This document shows, one piece after another, positions 17,517 to 25,370 of a DNA stretch of 64,000 bases. Source of the stretch: Macrococcoides epidermidis (lineage in GTDB: Bacteria > Bacillota > Bacilli > Staphylococcales > Staphylococcaceae); assembly GCF_042659445.1 (NCBI RefSeq), contig NZ_JBHSSR010000004.1, one strand, 5' to 3'. The notes under the pieces are model-generated. The model was given only the letters and a program-made list of their open reading frames with translations. It ran no database searches and was not told the DNA's origin. The position numbers and the translations under genes were made by a program. Positions within the stretch are counted from its first letter, which is position 1; every line of letters starts with the position of its first letter.

Positions 17517-18023
17517 ATGATTAGAGCGTGCACAATAAATGACAAGTCAGCTTTACAGGAAATCGCTTATCAGACTTTCAATGAAACGTTCAGAGCACAA
17601 AATAAAAAAGAGAACATCGACAATTATTTAAAAACAGCTTTTACAGACGAAAAAATAGAACGAGAACTTTTAAATCCTGAATCGTTCTTTTATTTTATAT
17701 ATTTTGGCCAGCAACTTGCGGGTTATTTAAAGTTAAATATTAAAGGCTCTCAGACAGAAGCGTACAACGATGACGATATGGAAATAGAACGAATTTATAT
17801 TCTAAAACAATTCCAGAAGCACGGGCTAGGAAAACAGTTATATCAGCATGCGCTTACGAAAGCTGCATCATTGTCCTGCAAACGCATTTGGCTAGGTGTA
17901 TGGGAGAAGAATATTAACGCGATTGAATTTTATAAGAAGATGGGGTTTGAAAAGGTTGATCAACATGCATTTTATATGGGGGATGAAAAACAAATTGATT
18001 ATATTATGATAAAAAATCTATAA
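17517..18023 (+). CDS. GNAT family N-acetyltransferase
   Basis: A 168-residue protein with the acetyl-CoA-binding motif QFQKHGLGKQLYQHA and the C-terminal GVWEKNINAIEFYKKMGF that marks GNAT enzymes. It would acetylate a small molecule or protein amine; substrate unknown. The ATG at 17517 follows AGGGGTGGGG. A zinc-finger membrane protein gene follows after 22 nt. Confidence 0.9.
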   Translation: MIRACTINDKSALQEIAYQTFNETFRAQNKKENIDNYLKTAFTDEKIERELLNPESFFYFIYFGQQLAGYLKLNIKGSQTEAYNDDDMEIERIYILKQFQKHGLGKQLYQHALTKAASLSCKRIWLGVWEKNINAIEFYKKMGFEKVDQHAFYMGDEKQIDYIMIKNL

Positions 18024-18045
18024 ATATAATTAAGGAGGCCGCATG

Positions 18046-18399
18046 ATGAAGTGTGTACACTGTAATTATAAATTCAGTTTCAAGGAACGTATGAAAGCCG
18101 GTTGGAAGCCATCGATGAATAATGAAGTAACGTGTCCGCAATGTGGGCAAAAACAATTTATATCTAATAAAAGACTGGCGAAATCTTACGGATTAATGAT
18201 GTTTTTGGAACTCATTATTATATTACTTGCACCGATGATCAATATACCAGTTCCATTACTTACAATCCTTATGATTGTTGCACTTGCATTGGTGATTGTA
18301 TTCTTTCCGATGACTTTGAAACTTGTTGCTGAAAAAGATGGATTGCTGGAAGAACAGTTTAGAGAAATGGAGAAAAAACAAAAGGGGAAATCGCTATGA
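18046..18399 (+). CDS. Zinc-ribbon membrane protein (TIGR04104-like)
   Basis: A 117-residue protein: an N-terminal pair of CxxC knuckles (CVHC and CPQC, about 35 residues apart) forms a zinc ribbon, followed by two transmembrane helices and a charged coiled tail. This matches the CxxC-20-CxxC family known in Bacilli. AGGAGG lies 7 nt before ATG 18046. Its stop overlaps the next start (ATGA). Function unknown. Confidence 0.75.
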   Translation: MKCVHCNYKFSFKERMKAGWKPSMNNEVTCPQCGQKQFISNKRLAKSYGLMMFLELIIILLAPMINIPVPLLTILMIVALALVIVFFPMTLKLVAEKDGLLEEQFREMEKKQKGKSL

Positions 18400-18662
18400 C
18401 AAAACAATATTATCTTCTTACTACAATTATTATGTTTATTATTAATATCATCGTAATTTCAACGATGGTAATTCTGCAATACATATTAGGTTTTGCAAAT
18501 GAATATATAGATTATATGCATATTGATGGAGCGTCAGTACATTTATTAAATCACAGTAATATCTTCTTAAGCTATGTCAGCTTTGTACCTATCGTACTTG
18601 GTGCAATTTCATTATACACACTTTATGAATACAAAAATTACGATCAAAATAATCCCGCATGA
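18396..18662 (+). CDS. Two-helix membrane protein, unknown function
   Basis: An 88-residue protein with hydrophobic segments at about 7-30 and 55-75 and an aromatic/acidic loop between them. Its ATGA overlap with the zinc-ribbon gene indicates coupled translation. It ends at a strong terminator. Confidence 0.65.
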   Translation: MTKQYYLLTTIIMFIINIIVISTMVILQYILGFANEYIDYMHIDGASVHLLNHSNIFLSYVSFVPIVLGAISLYTLYEYKNYDQNNPA

Positions 18663-18679
18663 CAATGTCATGTGGGATT
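18651..18679 (+). terminator. Terminator of the GNAT/zinc-ribbon operon
   Basis: AATCCCGCATGAC pairs with GTCATGTGGGATT around AAT, with one G-T pair, followed by T-rich sequence. It overlaps the end of the last gene. Confidence 0.8.
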
Positions 18680-18680
18680 T

Positions 18681-18724
18681 ATTATAGTCATTTTGACTAA
18701 TATACTTGTCAAAATGACTATAAT
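18681..18724. promoter_or_regulatory. 17-bp perfect inverted repeat, candidate operator of the second XRE module
   Basis: Arms ATTATAGTCATTTTGAC (18681-18697) and its exact reverse complement (18708-18724) flank 10 bp. It lies 43 bp upstream of the XRE gene and has a sequence unrelated to the operators of the other two modules. Confidence 0.7.
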
Positions 18725-18767
18725 AAATTACAATAAAACTGTAAATAATTGAAAGGAGCTGCGCATA

Positions 18768-18971
18768 TTGAAAAATAGGTTAAAAGAGCTACGTGCAAGA
18801 GATGGATACAACCAAACCCAGCTTGCCAAACTTGCGCATGTCTCAAGACAAACGATTTCTCTAATAGAACGCGAAGACTTTATGCCATCCATCTTAACTG
18901 CAGTACGCATCGCAAGAATATTCAATGAACCAGTAGAGAATGTATTTATATTTGAGGAAGATGAGTTATGA
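18768..18971 (+). CDS. XRE-family HTH regulator
   Basis: A 67-residue single HTH domain: YNQTQLAKLAHVSRQTISLIEREDFMPSI, ending in an acidic EEDEL. The start is TTG 18768 with AGGAG 9 nt upstream. Its stop overlaps the start of a damaged partner gene (ATGA), the same coupling seen in related modules. Confidence 0.85.
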   Translation: MKNRLKELRARDGYNQTQLAKLAHVSRQTISLIEREDFMPSILTAVRIARIFNEPVENVFIFEEDEL

Positions 18972-19116
18972 GTAAGAAAAAGGGATACTCATGTTGCTCG
19001 GGATATATCAAACACTTACAGGTGAAAATCAGTATTTAGCAATGTTCTCAATTGCTGCAGTACTCATCTATTCAACAGTTGTGTACTATAAGAAGAATGA
19101 AGAGTTTAACCGTTAG
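18968..19116 (+). pseudogene. Frameshifted remnant of the XRE partner membrane protein
   Basis: The ATGA-coupled frame starts MSKKKGYS but stops after 23 codons. A second frame (18991-19116) encodes a plausible membrane-protein end (LAMFSIAAVLIYSTVVYYKKNEEF). Together they look like the two ends of a short membrane protein joined by a deletion or frameshift. Confidence 0.5.
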
Positions 19117-19234
19117 GATGAACGAGTATGCAACCAGAAAGTTAATGTAGATAGTGTCACAAGCTGAGTCTAGGTCATGACAAAACCAACCAAATTGTCA
19201 CGACTCCATAAACATTCATACAAACAAATTAAAA

Positions 19235-19264
19235 AATCCAGCACACATTCACGTGTACTGGATT
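19235..19264 (-). terminator. Aquaporin gene terminator
   Basis: AATCCAG (19235-19241) pairs with CTGGATT (19258-19264) with ACAC/GTGT inside, then a T-run on the minus strand. Confidence 0.75.
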
Positions 19265-19269
19265 ATTTT

Positions 19270-19935
19270 TTATGATTCTAAATAGTTATGTGTAACTGCT
19301 GCTACTGCTGCACCTACTAATGGAGCTACGATGAAGATCCATAATGTTGATAATGCTTCGCCACCTGTGAATAATGCTGGAGCGATACTTCTTGCAGGGT
19401 TTACTGATGTTCCAGTTAACGGAATACCGATTAGATGTACCATCGTTAATGTAAATCCAATTACAAGTACTGCTAAGCTTGGTGCGATAACCTTCGTTTT
19501 CGTTACTGATAATACAACGAATACGAATACAAACGTAAGGATTGCTTCAACTAAGAATGCACCCCAGATTGTTAAATCGCCAGGCGCGTTTGCACCGTAA
19601 GAGAATGGAATCTCAGTTTTGAATGATTTAAGAATCGCCCAAATTAATGTTGTTGCAAGTAATGCACCGATTGTCTGGAATACCGAATAGATAGCAAAGT
19701 CTTTAAGTGATAATCTTTTATCTAAAAACATCGCGAATGAGATTGCAGGGTTTAAGTGTCCACCTGAGATATCGCCGATTGCGTATGCTGCTGCGATTAC
19801 AGTTAAACCGAATGCAAATGCGATGCCGAATATACCGATGTTGTTGTCTGGGTTAAGTGATGCCATAACAGCAGTCCCTGTCCCAAAGAATACTAATACA
19901 AATGTTTCTAACAGTTCTGATAAATACTTTTTCAT
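19270..19935 (-). CDS. aqpZ: Aquaporin Z-type water channel
   Basis: The 221-residue MIP protein has both half-helix motifs, HLNPAIS and SVNPARS. The segment VHLIGIPLTGTSVNPAR carries the His, Thr-position and Arg that make the narrow AqpZ filter, so water rather than glycerol is the likely substrate (inference). The chosen ATG 19935 follows AGGAAG; the frame extends upstream but those 52 residues are not aquaporin-like. Monocistronic. Confidence 0.9.
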   Translation of the reverse strand: MKKYLSELLETFVLVFFGTGTAVMASLNPDNNIGIFGIAFAFGLTVIAAAYAIGDISGGHLNPAISFAMFLDKRLSLKDFAIYSVFQTIGALLATTLIWAILKSFKTEIPFSYGANAPGDLTIWGAFLVEAILTFVFVFVVLSVTKTKVIAPSLAVLVIGFTLTMVHLIGIPLTGTSVNPARSIAPALFTGGEALSTLWIFIVAPLVGAAVAAVTHNYLES

Positions 19936-20073
19936 TGAATTGCTTCCTAAAGCTGATTTGTTGAGCATATAACAAATTACTTGTAAATATAAGTTGAGAT
20001 TTATCCGGAAGTTTAGAGTTAAAGTGAAACTTGGGTGCAATTTATATAAAAGTTTAAAGTTGAGGTGAAAATT

Positions 20074-20220
20074 TTGGATAAAATTGTACAACGATCGGAA
20101 TATATTGAGTTTTTAAGAAGACATCGCGATAAACAAGTGATTAAAGTTGTGTCTGGTGTCAGAAGGGCTGGTAAATCTACGTTATTTAAGTTATTTCAAG
20201 ATGAATTAATTGCTGACTGA
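20074..20220 (+). pseudogene. N-terminal fragment of a DUF4143-type AAA ATPase
   Basis: A 48-residue frame starts at TTG with GAGGTG upstream and reads MDKIVQRSEYIEFLRRH, then VVSGVRRAGKSTLFKLF with an intact Walker A motif, and stops. Full-length ATPases with this start are about 400 residues. What follows is an unrelated gene, so this is a truncated relic that still has its start signals. Confidence 0.7.
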
Positions 20221-20267
20221 ATGCATTTGATTGGTTGTTAGACAAATAAATTAAAAGGAGAAATTGA

Positions 20268-20567
20268 ATGAACTGGAGAAGCTATTTTAAACCAATAATA
20301 TTAGAACGCGGCAAAATGTATTGTGAGGATGACTTAGTAGAAGTAACATACATTGATAAGACAAGTATTAATACAATAGTATATGGTACAGAAGACTATG
20401 AAGTTGAGATAGAAAATATCGATACAGATGATATGACGATGATATGTGATTGTCCTTATGCCCTTAACGATAATTACTGTAAGCATATCGCTGCGAGTAT
20501 GATGGTATTTGAAGAGTTAGAAGGTACAGTTCAAAAAACAAATAAGAAAAAACAAAATAAAAATTGA
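20268..20567 (+). CDS. SWIM zinc-finger protein
   Basis: A 99-residue protein with a SWIM pattern CDCPYALNDNYCKHIAA (CxC...CxH) at residues about 64-80 and a basic Lys/Asn-rich tail. Most SWIM proteins in Firmicutes are much longer (fused to Snf2 helicases); this is a short stand-alone form. AAAAGGAG precedes the ATG. A nucleic-acid-binding role is inferred from the domain. Confidence 0.75.
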   Translation: MNWRSYFKPIILERGKMYCEDDLVEVTYIDKTSINTIVYGTEDYEVEIENIDTDDMTMICDCPYALNDNYCKHIAASMMVFEELEGTVQKTNKKKQNKN

Positions 20568-20737
20568 TCAGAATGTTTTGCTTCAAACACTTACACATGC
20601 GAGTGAAGGGGATGTAAAGTCGTTCTTGTTCGAGCTATGTATGGGCTTTTTACATTATCTTTGCTAAATCAAAGTGTAACTTTCCATCTTACATTAATTG
20701 TAATACAATAGTATTAATATGGTATTTGAGGTGCATT

Positions 20738-21274
20738 ATGGACAATAAAGATTTCAAGAAAACATTTCGGTATTATGTGAAGAACTTATTTAATTTTAAA
20801 GGTGAATTACCATTTCATTTATATAAGAGACTAATGCTTATACCATCGATATGTGCTTTTATGCTTTTTCTGTTATTTCTTATTTATATCTTAAAGGATT
20901 TATTTATAGGTTATCCTTATTACGATTTACCTCAGAAAGAAGCAGAACGCTTGGAAGCGATTGATCAGTTTAAAAGATTTAGCTTCATGATTTTTATATT
21001 CTTATTTATTTACTTAACAACTTTATCAACAGAAATTAAGCGATTCAGATTTTTAAGAAAGTCTCCTAATGTATATTTAGCGATAGGTTTTATAGGAATC
21101 CCGCTAGTTTATGCTTATAGTTACTATTCAAATGTGATTATGCATAGTACGAGTACTATAGGTATCTTATTCATTATCATCATCCCATGGTTTGCAAATT
21201 CTAAGAACAAAGTGACCGATCGCGATCAACTTTATAAAGATTATGATTTTGAAGATATTGATCAACTTAAGTAG
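20738..21274 (+). CDS. Membrane protein, unknown function
   Basis: A 178-residue protein with four hydrophobic helices (about 35-58, 80-100, 115-132, 138-155) and charged ends. The start at ATG 20738 has GAGGTG upstream. No family recognised. It heads a run of small membrane and lipoprotein genes on the same strand. Confidence 0.65.
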   Translation: MDNKDFKKTFRYYVKNLFNFKGELPFHLYKRLMLIPSICAFMLFLLFLIYILKDLFIGYPYYDLPQKEAERLEAIDQFKRFSFMIFIFLFIYLTTLSTEIKRFRFLRKSPNVYLAIGFIGIPLVYAYSYYSNVIMHSTSTIGILFIIIIPWFANSKNKVTDRDQLYKDYDFEDIDQLK

Positions 21275-21351
21275 AGGATGAAATTACTCTATTTCTATAT
21301 ATACAGTAATAAATTCACTGAATAAAATATTAAAAACAAAGGAGAAACCAT

Positions 21352-21771
21352 ATGACAAGTAAACTTTGGGTGAATTATCTGTTTTATGTTATTCTAATCG
21401 GAATATTAATTTGGGGCTTTTCCAATTCTGACCTGTATAAAGAGCCGTTTTTAGTTGCTTTTATTTGTTTAATAATGGTTGGGACACTATTAGCTATCCC
21501 GAGAGAAACAAGATTGAGACAGCTATTAAATACGAACCGACTAGCTGGTCTTGAAAAAAGAGTGTCTCAAAGAAAATATGAATATATGATGATTGGTTTT
21601 GTCACGATATGTTGCTTATTACTACATCTATATTATAATGCGAACGATATTCATTCTCCCGGATTAAATGGAATGTCATTTACTATTTTAGGAACAATTA
21701 TTGGTTCATTTATTAAAGCGTCAGCTGATAAACAGGAAATTAAGGAGATTAAACAAAAGCAATCAAAATAG
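21352..21771 (+). CDS. Membrane protein, unknown function
   Basis: A 139-residue protein with four hydrophobic segments and a Lys/Glu-rich C-terminus. AAAGGAG precedes the ATG. The next gene, a lipoprotein, begins 11 nt after its stop, so they are cotranscribed. Confidence 0.65.
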   Translation: MTSKLWVNYLFYVILIGILIWGFSNSDLYKEPFLVAFICLIMVGTLLAIPRETRLRQLLNTNRLAGLEKRVSQRKYEYMMIGFVTICCLLLHLYYNANDIHSPGLNGMSFTILGTIIGSFIKASADKQEIKEIKQKQSK

Positions 21772-21782
21772 GAGGTCCTCCC

Positions 21783-22208
21783 GTGAATAAATTATTAATT
21801 GCAATTACAATTCTCTTATTATCCGCTTGTGGTCAGCAGAAAGTTGATAATGTAGATAGTCTTTGGAAGCACAAAACGGAATATGTCGGGGATAATAGCA
21901 AGGTGATTAACATATTAAGTGAAGCTGGTGCTAAAGATATTGGTGATTATAAGATAAAGATTGAATCTGATAAAAAGCCGTATGGTTTGAAAGTGAACTA
22001 TGAGAACGTTAAAGATATGGATCCTGAGCAACTTGAGAAACTAGCAGCAGTAACGATGGGATTAGTGGGTAACCTGGAGCGTATGCAAATTAATGCGGAT
22101 GGTAAAGATTATGATTACACCATTGATGAAATAAATAAAAAGTTTAATAAGGATGTTAAAGATTTAAGTAAAGATAAACAAAAATTAAAGTCATTTTTAG
22201 AGAAATAA
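21783..22208 (+). CDS. Lipoprotein, unknown function
   Basis: A 141-residue protein starting at GTG with AGGAGG upstream. The signal peptide ends in lipobox LSAC (Cys16). The mature part is highly charged (Lys/Asp) with a C-terminal helix. It is probably exported and anchored in the outer leaflet of the cell membrane. No family recognised. Confidence 0.75.
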   Translation: MNKLLIAITILLLSACGQQKVDNVDSLWKHKTEYVGDNSKVINILSEAGAKDIGDYKIKIESDKKPYGLKVNYENVKDMDPEQLEKLAAVTMGLVGNLERMQINADGKDYDYTIDEINKKFNKDVKDLSKDKQKLKSFLEK

Positions 22209-22377
22209 TAAGAGATGAGTGTATTTTGCGCTCATTTTTTTGATTTATAATGTTAGTTTTTGTAGCAGTTTTTCAAATAGAATAAAAGATGATTACTAAC
22301 ATTTATTGACTTTTTATGACATTTAGTACTAATATGAATTAATGGTAAAAATAACAAATACCTATAGGAGATGGATG

Positions 22378-23340
22378 ATGAAAAAGATATTGTTGGGTAT
22401 ATTAATCGCGATACTTGCCTTAGGTGCTGTACTGGATACGAAAGATTATGTGTTAGGTAATAAGTTTGATGAGACAAAACTGTACGGTGATATGGGTGTT
22501 TTAGGGAGTTATGGTGATACTATTAGTGATATGGAAAACAATTTAACGGAAGCAGGTATGGATGTCGCATCCAGATCTTCTCGCATTTATAAATTGCCGA
22601 ATAATCATTATTATATTCTGCAGATGTTTGAAAGTTTCTATAGAAAGTCTGACTATCTATATACAGGATTGATTGAAATTAAAAATGCCAATGAAACAGA
22701 ATTAACATATCCTGATAACAAACTAGAATTAATAGAAGTCAATAAAAAATTCGAACAGAAGTCCTGGAAAGTAAATAGTAAGGCAGGGACATTTGATTTT
22801 AAAGTTGGGAAGTTTGGCGACGTTTCTGATGACGATAAACAGATGATGGATGACGATGGAAAACATGGTCTAAGCATAGCTTTAACACCGAAGGAAGGTG
22901 TCATCACAGTTGGTAGAGATGGTATTTGGTTTGATAATGATAAGCGTAAAATAGGTATGCAAAACGCGATGAAATCATATGCAACTGAAAAAGAAGCGGT
23001 GAATGCCGTGAAAAAAGATGATTTCGGAAAACTGATCGGTGTGATGCAAACTAAACAAATGAACTTTTATGTTTATAGAAATCAGATTGATATCTTTAAA
23101 GAATATACAATTATCCCTGTAAGTTTGAAAGACAACAAATATACTGCTGGTAAGTATGAACGTTTTACTTATGAAACGGATAGTATTGCGGATATTAAAG
23201 CAGAAGAGCAAGTGGATAATGTAAATTATACGTTGAGATTCCAGCAATCGAGTGATAAATTTGAGAAAATAGCGAACCAGTTAAAAGATGGAGATATGCA
23301 TATCGCTGTAAAGGTAAGAGGTGAAAGTCATGCAAAATAA
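22378..23340 (+). CDS. Membrane-anchored extracytoplasmic protein, unknown function
   Basis: A 320-residue protein with one N-terminal helix (MKKILLGILIAILALGAVL) that could be an uncleaved anchor, followed by about 300 polar residues that look beta-rich. AGGAG lies 7 nt before ATG 22378. The end overlaps the start of the DUF805 gene by 11 nt. No family recognised. Confidence 0.65.
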   Translation: MKKILLGILIAILALGAVLDTKDYVLGNKFDETKLYGDMGVLGSYGDTISDMENNLTEAGMDVASRSSRIYKLPNNHYYILQMFESFYRKSDYLYTGLIEIKNANETELTYPDNKLELIEVNKKFEQKSWKVNSKAGTFDFKVGKFGDVSDDDKQMMDDDGKHGLSIALTPKEGVITVGRDGIWFDNDKRKIGMQNAMKSYATEKEAVNAVKKDDFGKLIGVMQTKQMNFYVYRNQIDIFKEYTIIPVSLKDNKYTAGKYERFTYETDSIADIKAEEQVDNVNYTLRFQQSSDKFEKIANQLKDGDMHIAVKVRGESHAK

Positions 23341-23845
23341 TATGTCGATGAAAGATGCGGTCATTGCTTATTGGACGAAAGGTTTTCAATTTTCTGGACG
23401 TGCACGACGTAGAGAATACTGGTTAAATTTATTAGCGACAATCATCATTGAATTGGTAATTGGATTGTTAATTATGATTATCGATGTAATTTCAAGCAAT
23501 AAAGCACATTTGAGTGAACATTACCGATTTTTCGTAACGACATTATTCCCATATATTAATACGATTCCTGCAATGGCTCAGGCTAGTCGTCGCTTGCAGG
23601 ATATTAATATTAACGGTAAAATCGCGATTGTGATTATGACGGTTGATGTAGTTCTTAGCTTCATTTTCACACACGTTTATCCTATTTTACCGATTGATTT
23701 CACCGATAAGGGTGGGTTGGCACCGATGCTGATGTTGACACTTCTTTTATCACTGCCTTGGTTATTCTTATTTATTTGCAACTTCATCCGTGGTAATCAT
23801 GGTCCAAATAAATACGGAGAAGATCCGAAACAAACTATATATTAA
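23330..23845 (+). CDS. DUF805 family membrane protein
   Basis: A 171-residue protein with the DUF805 hallmark near the N-terminus (YWTKGFQFSGRARRREYW), four membrane helices and an internal ASRRLQDINING that matches the family's RRLHD-like loop. GAGGTG precedes ATG 23330 inside the upstream gene. Function of DUF805 is unknown. Confidence 0.88.
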   Translation: MQNNMSMKDAVIAYWTKGFQFSGRARRREYWLNLLATIIIELVIGLLIMIIDVISSNKAHLSEHYRFFVTTLFPYINTIPAMAQASRRLQDININGKIAIVIMTVDVVLSFIFTHVYPILPIDFTDKGGLAPMLMLTLLLSLPWLFLFICNFIRGNHGPNKYGEDPKQTIY

Positions 23846-23846
23846 A

Positions 23847-23881
23847 AAAAATTCGTAGCCTTTTAATGGCTACGAATTTTT
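23847..23881. terminator. Bidirectional terminator between DUF805 gene and ktrB
   Basis: AAAAATTCGTAGCC pairs with GGCTACGAATTTTT around TTTTAAT, with A- and T-tails on both sides. Confidence 0.88.
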
Positions 23882-25210
23882 TTATCCTGTTAAGATATCT
23901 TCTTTTGGATAGCTATAAAGTTGTTTATTTGGTCTAGAGAATGTCAGGACGATTGTCAGTACACCGACTTTCCCGATCATCATCATTAATATAATGAGTA
24001 GTTTACCAATGACAGATAGTTTAGTGGTAATGCCCATCGTCAGACCAACTGTACCGAATGCTGATATGACTTCAAACATCAGCGGTAAGAACGGTAAATC
24101 TGGTTCTGCTAATACGAGACAGAAGACGATGGTAAAGCAGAAGCCGGAACTGAGTACTGCGACTGCCAGGCTTTTAAATAGAAATCTCGGGTCAATGGTG
24201 CGTTTAAAGAGTGTTAAATGTTCTCTTTGTTTAATGAAACTATACGTACCAAATAGGATTACAACAGTTGTTGTCAGCTTTATTCCACCTGCAGTGGAAG
24301 TAGAACCTCCCCCGATAAACATCAGCAGCATCATAATAAGAATGGTCGGCGTAGTCATTGCGCCGATGTCTATAGTATTAAATCCTGCTGTTCTTGTCGT
24401 AATTGCCTGGAAATAAGCCATCTGTAGCTGGTCAAATGTCGAATGTCCTGCAAGCGTTTCTTTATTTCCGTATTCTAATACAAAGATGATTAGTGTTGCA
24501 CAGAAGTTGATGATAAATGTCCCTAAAAGCATTACTTTCGTATGGACTCTTAGTTTCTTAAAGTTTTTCGTCTTATATAAGTCAAGGATAACCGTAAATC
24601 CTATTCCGCCGAGTATGATTAAACTTGTAATAATGAAATTAATGATTGGATTTGTACGGTATTGTACGAGATTGTCACTATGCAACGCAAATCCGGCGTT
24701 ATTAAAGGCGCTTACTGCAGTAAAGATACTATGGAACAGTCCTCTTTTGAATCCTAATTGAGGAATCCATTCCAGGCACAGCAACAAAGCACCTATACTT
24801 TCAAATATTAAACTGATGAAGAAAAGTATGAGTACAAGTCGTAGGATTCCTCCGGTATTTTGCTGATTCAACGCTTCTGTAGCTAAACTTCTTCTTTTAA
24901 AGCCAACCTTTCTCCCAAGCATCATAAAGACGATAATGGCTAAAGTAATAATCCCTAGACCACCAGCTTGTACAAGTATCATGATAATGGTATAGCCGAT
25001 AACATTAAAGTTTGCTGTAATATCAATTGTTGCTAATCCAGTTACTGTAAATGCGCTTGTCGCAATAAACAAGCAATCTACAAATGATGTCGGTTGTTTC
25101 TGTGAGAATGGCATGTATAGTAGTATTGTTCCAACAGTTAGAAATGCTAAAAAAGCACTAATGATAACGAGATAAGGATTTCGCCCACTTTTTTTATTTT
25201 TTTTATCCAT
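23882..25210 (-). CDS. ktrB: Potassium uptake channel subunit KtrB, copy 1
   Basis: A 442-residue Trk/Ktr/HKT-family protein with four pore-loop repeats, each with the filter Gly: SAFTVTGL, SAFNNAGF, TTRTAGFN and SAFGTVGL. It would form the membrane pore of a Ktr K+ uptake system regulated by a cytoplasmic KtrA/KtrC RCK protein, which is not encoded nearby. GAGGATG precedes the ATG. A second paralogue lies at 29897-31231 with a similar leader. No operon partner. Confidence 0.92.
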   Translation of the reverse strand: MDKKNKKSGRNPYLVIISAFLAFLTVGTILLYMPFSQKQPTSFVDCLFIATSAFTVTGLATIDITANFNVIGYTIIMILVQAGGLGIITLAIIVFMMLGRKVGFKRRSLATEALNQQNTGGILRLVLILFFISLIFESIGALLLCLEWIPQLGFKRGLFHSIFTAVSAFNNAGFALHSDNLVQYRTNPIINFIITSLIILGGIGFTVILDLYKTKNFKKLRVHTKVMLLGTFIINFCATLIIFVLEYGNKETLAGHSTFDQLQMAYFQAITTRTAGFNTIDIGAMTTPTILIMMLLMFIGGGSTSTAGGIKLTTTVVILFGTYSFIKQREHLTLFKRTIDPRFLFKSLAVAVLSSGFCFTIVFCLVLAEPDLPFLPLMFEVISAFGTVGLTMGITTKLSVIGKLLIILMMMIGKVGVLTIVLTFSRPNKQLYSYPKEDILTG

Positions 25211-25290
25211 GTGACATCCTCTTTTAATGAATGATTTAAGTAAGAATAGCGTACATGATATTTACAGGAAATACAATTGAAATTTGAATG
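25211..25290 (-). promoter_or_regulatory. ktrB leader, copy 1 (similar to that of copy 2)
   Basis: The 70-80 bp upstream of the first ktrB (containing TAGCGTACATG and GAAATACAATT) closely resemble the bases before the second ktrB (31232-31300). Conservation outside the coding region implies that the promoter and leader were duplicated along with the gene and have been kept. Confidence 0.6.
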
Positions 25291-25340
25291 ATAACTATTA
25301 ATATTTGAAATATGCTTTGTATTAATTTTATAAATAAAAC

Positions 25341-25363
25341 ATCCAGCTGCTAAGCAACTGGAT
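25341..25363 (-). terminator. Terminator of the SLC13 transporter gene
   Basis: ATCCAG and CTGGAT arms with partly paired interior, followed on the minus strand by a T-rich tract (GTTTTATTTAT). Confidence 0.75.
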
Positions 25364-25370
25364 AGTAGTA

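Noticed and set aside
19118..19234. Possible small gene or mobile-element end before the aquaporin terminator
   Set aside because: Only scattered TTGTCA/TGACAA half sites are visible, with no frame or RBS.
23994..24416. Antisense frame of 140 residues opposite ktrB copy 1 (and 30006-30431 opposite copy 2)
   Set aside because: Both copies show it at the same place because the coding strands are homologous; no RBS and composition typical of a shadow frame.
25211..25290. c-di-AMP (ydaO) riboswitch before ktrB
   Set aside because: The conserved leader is only about 70-80 bp and shows no large multi-stem ydaO structure or terminator near the start; it looks like promoter plus leader.
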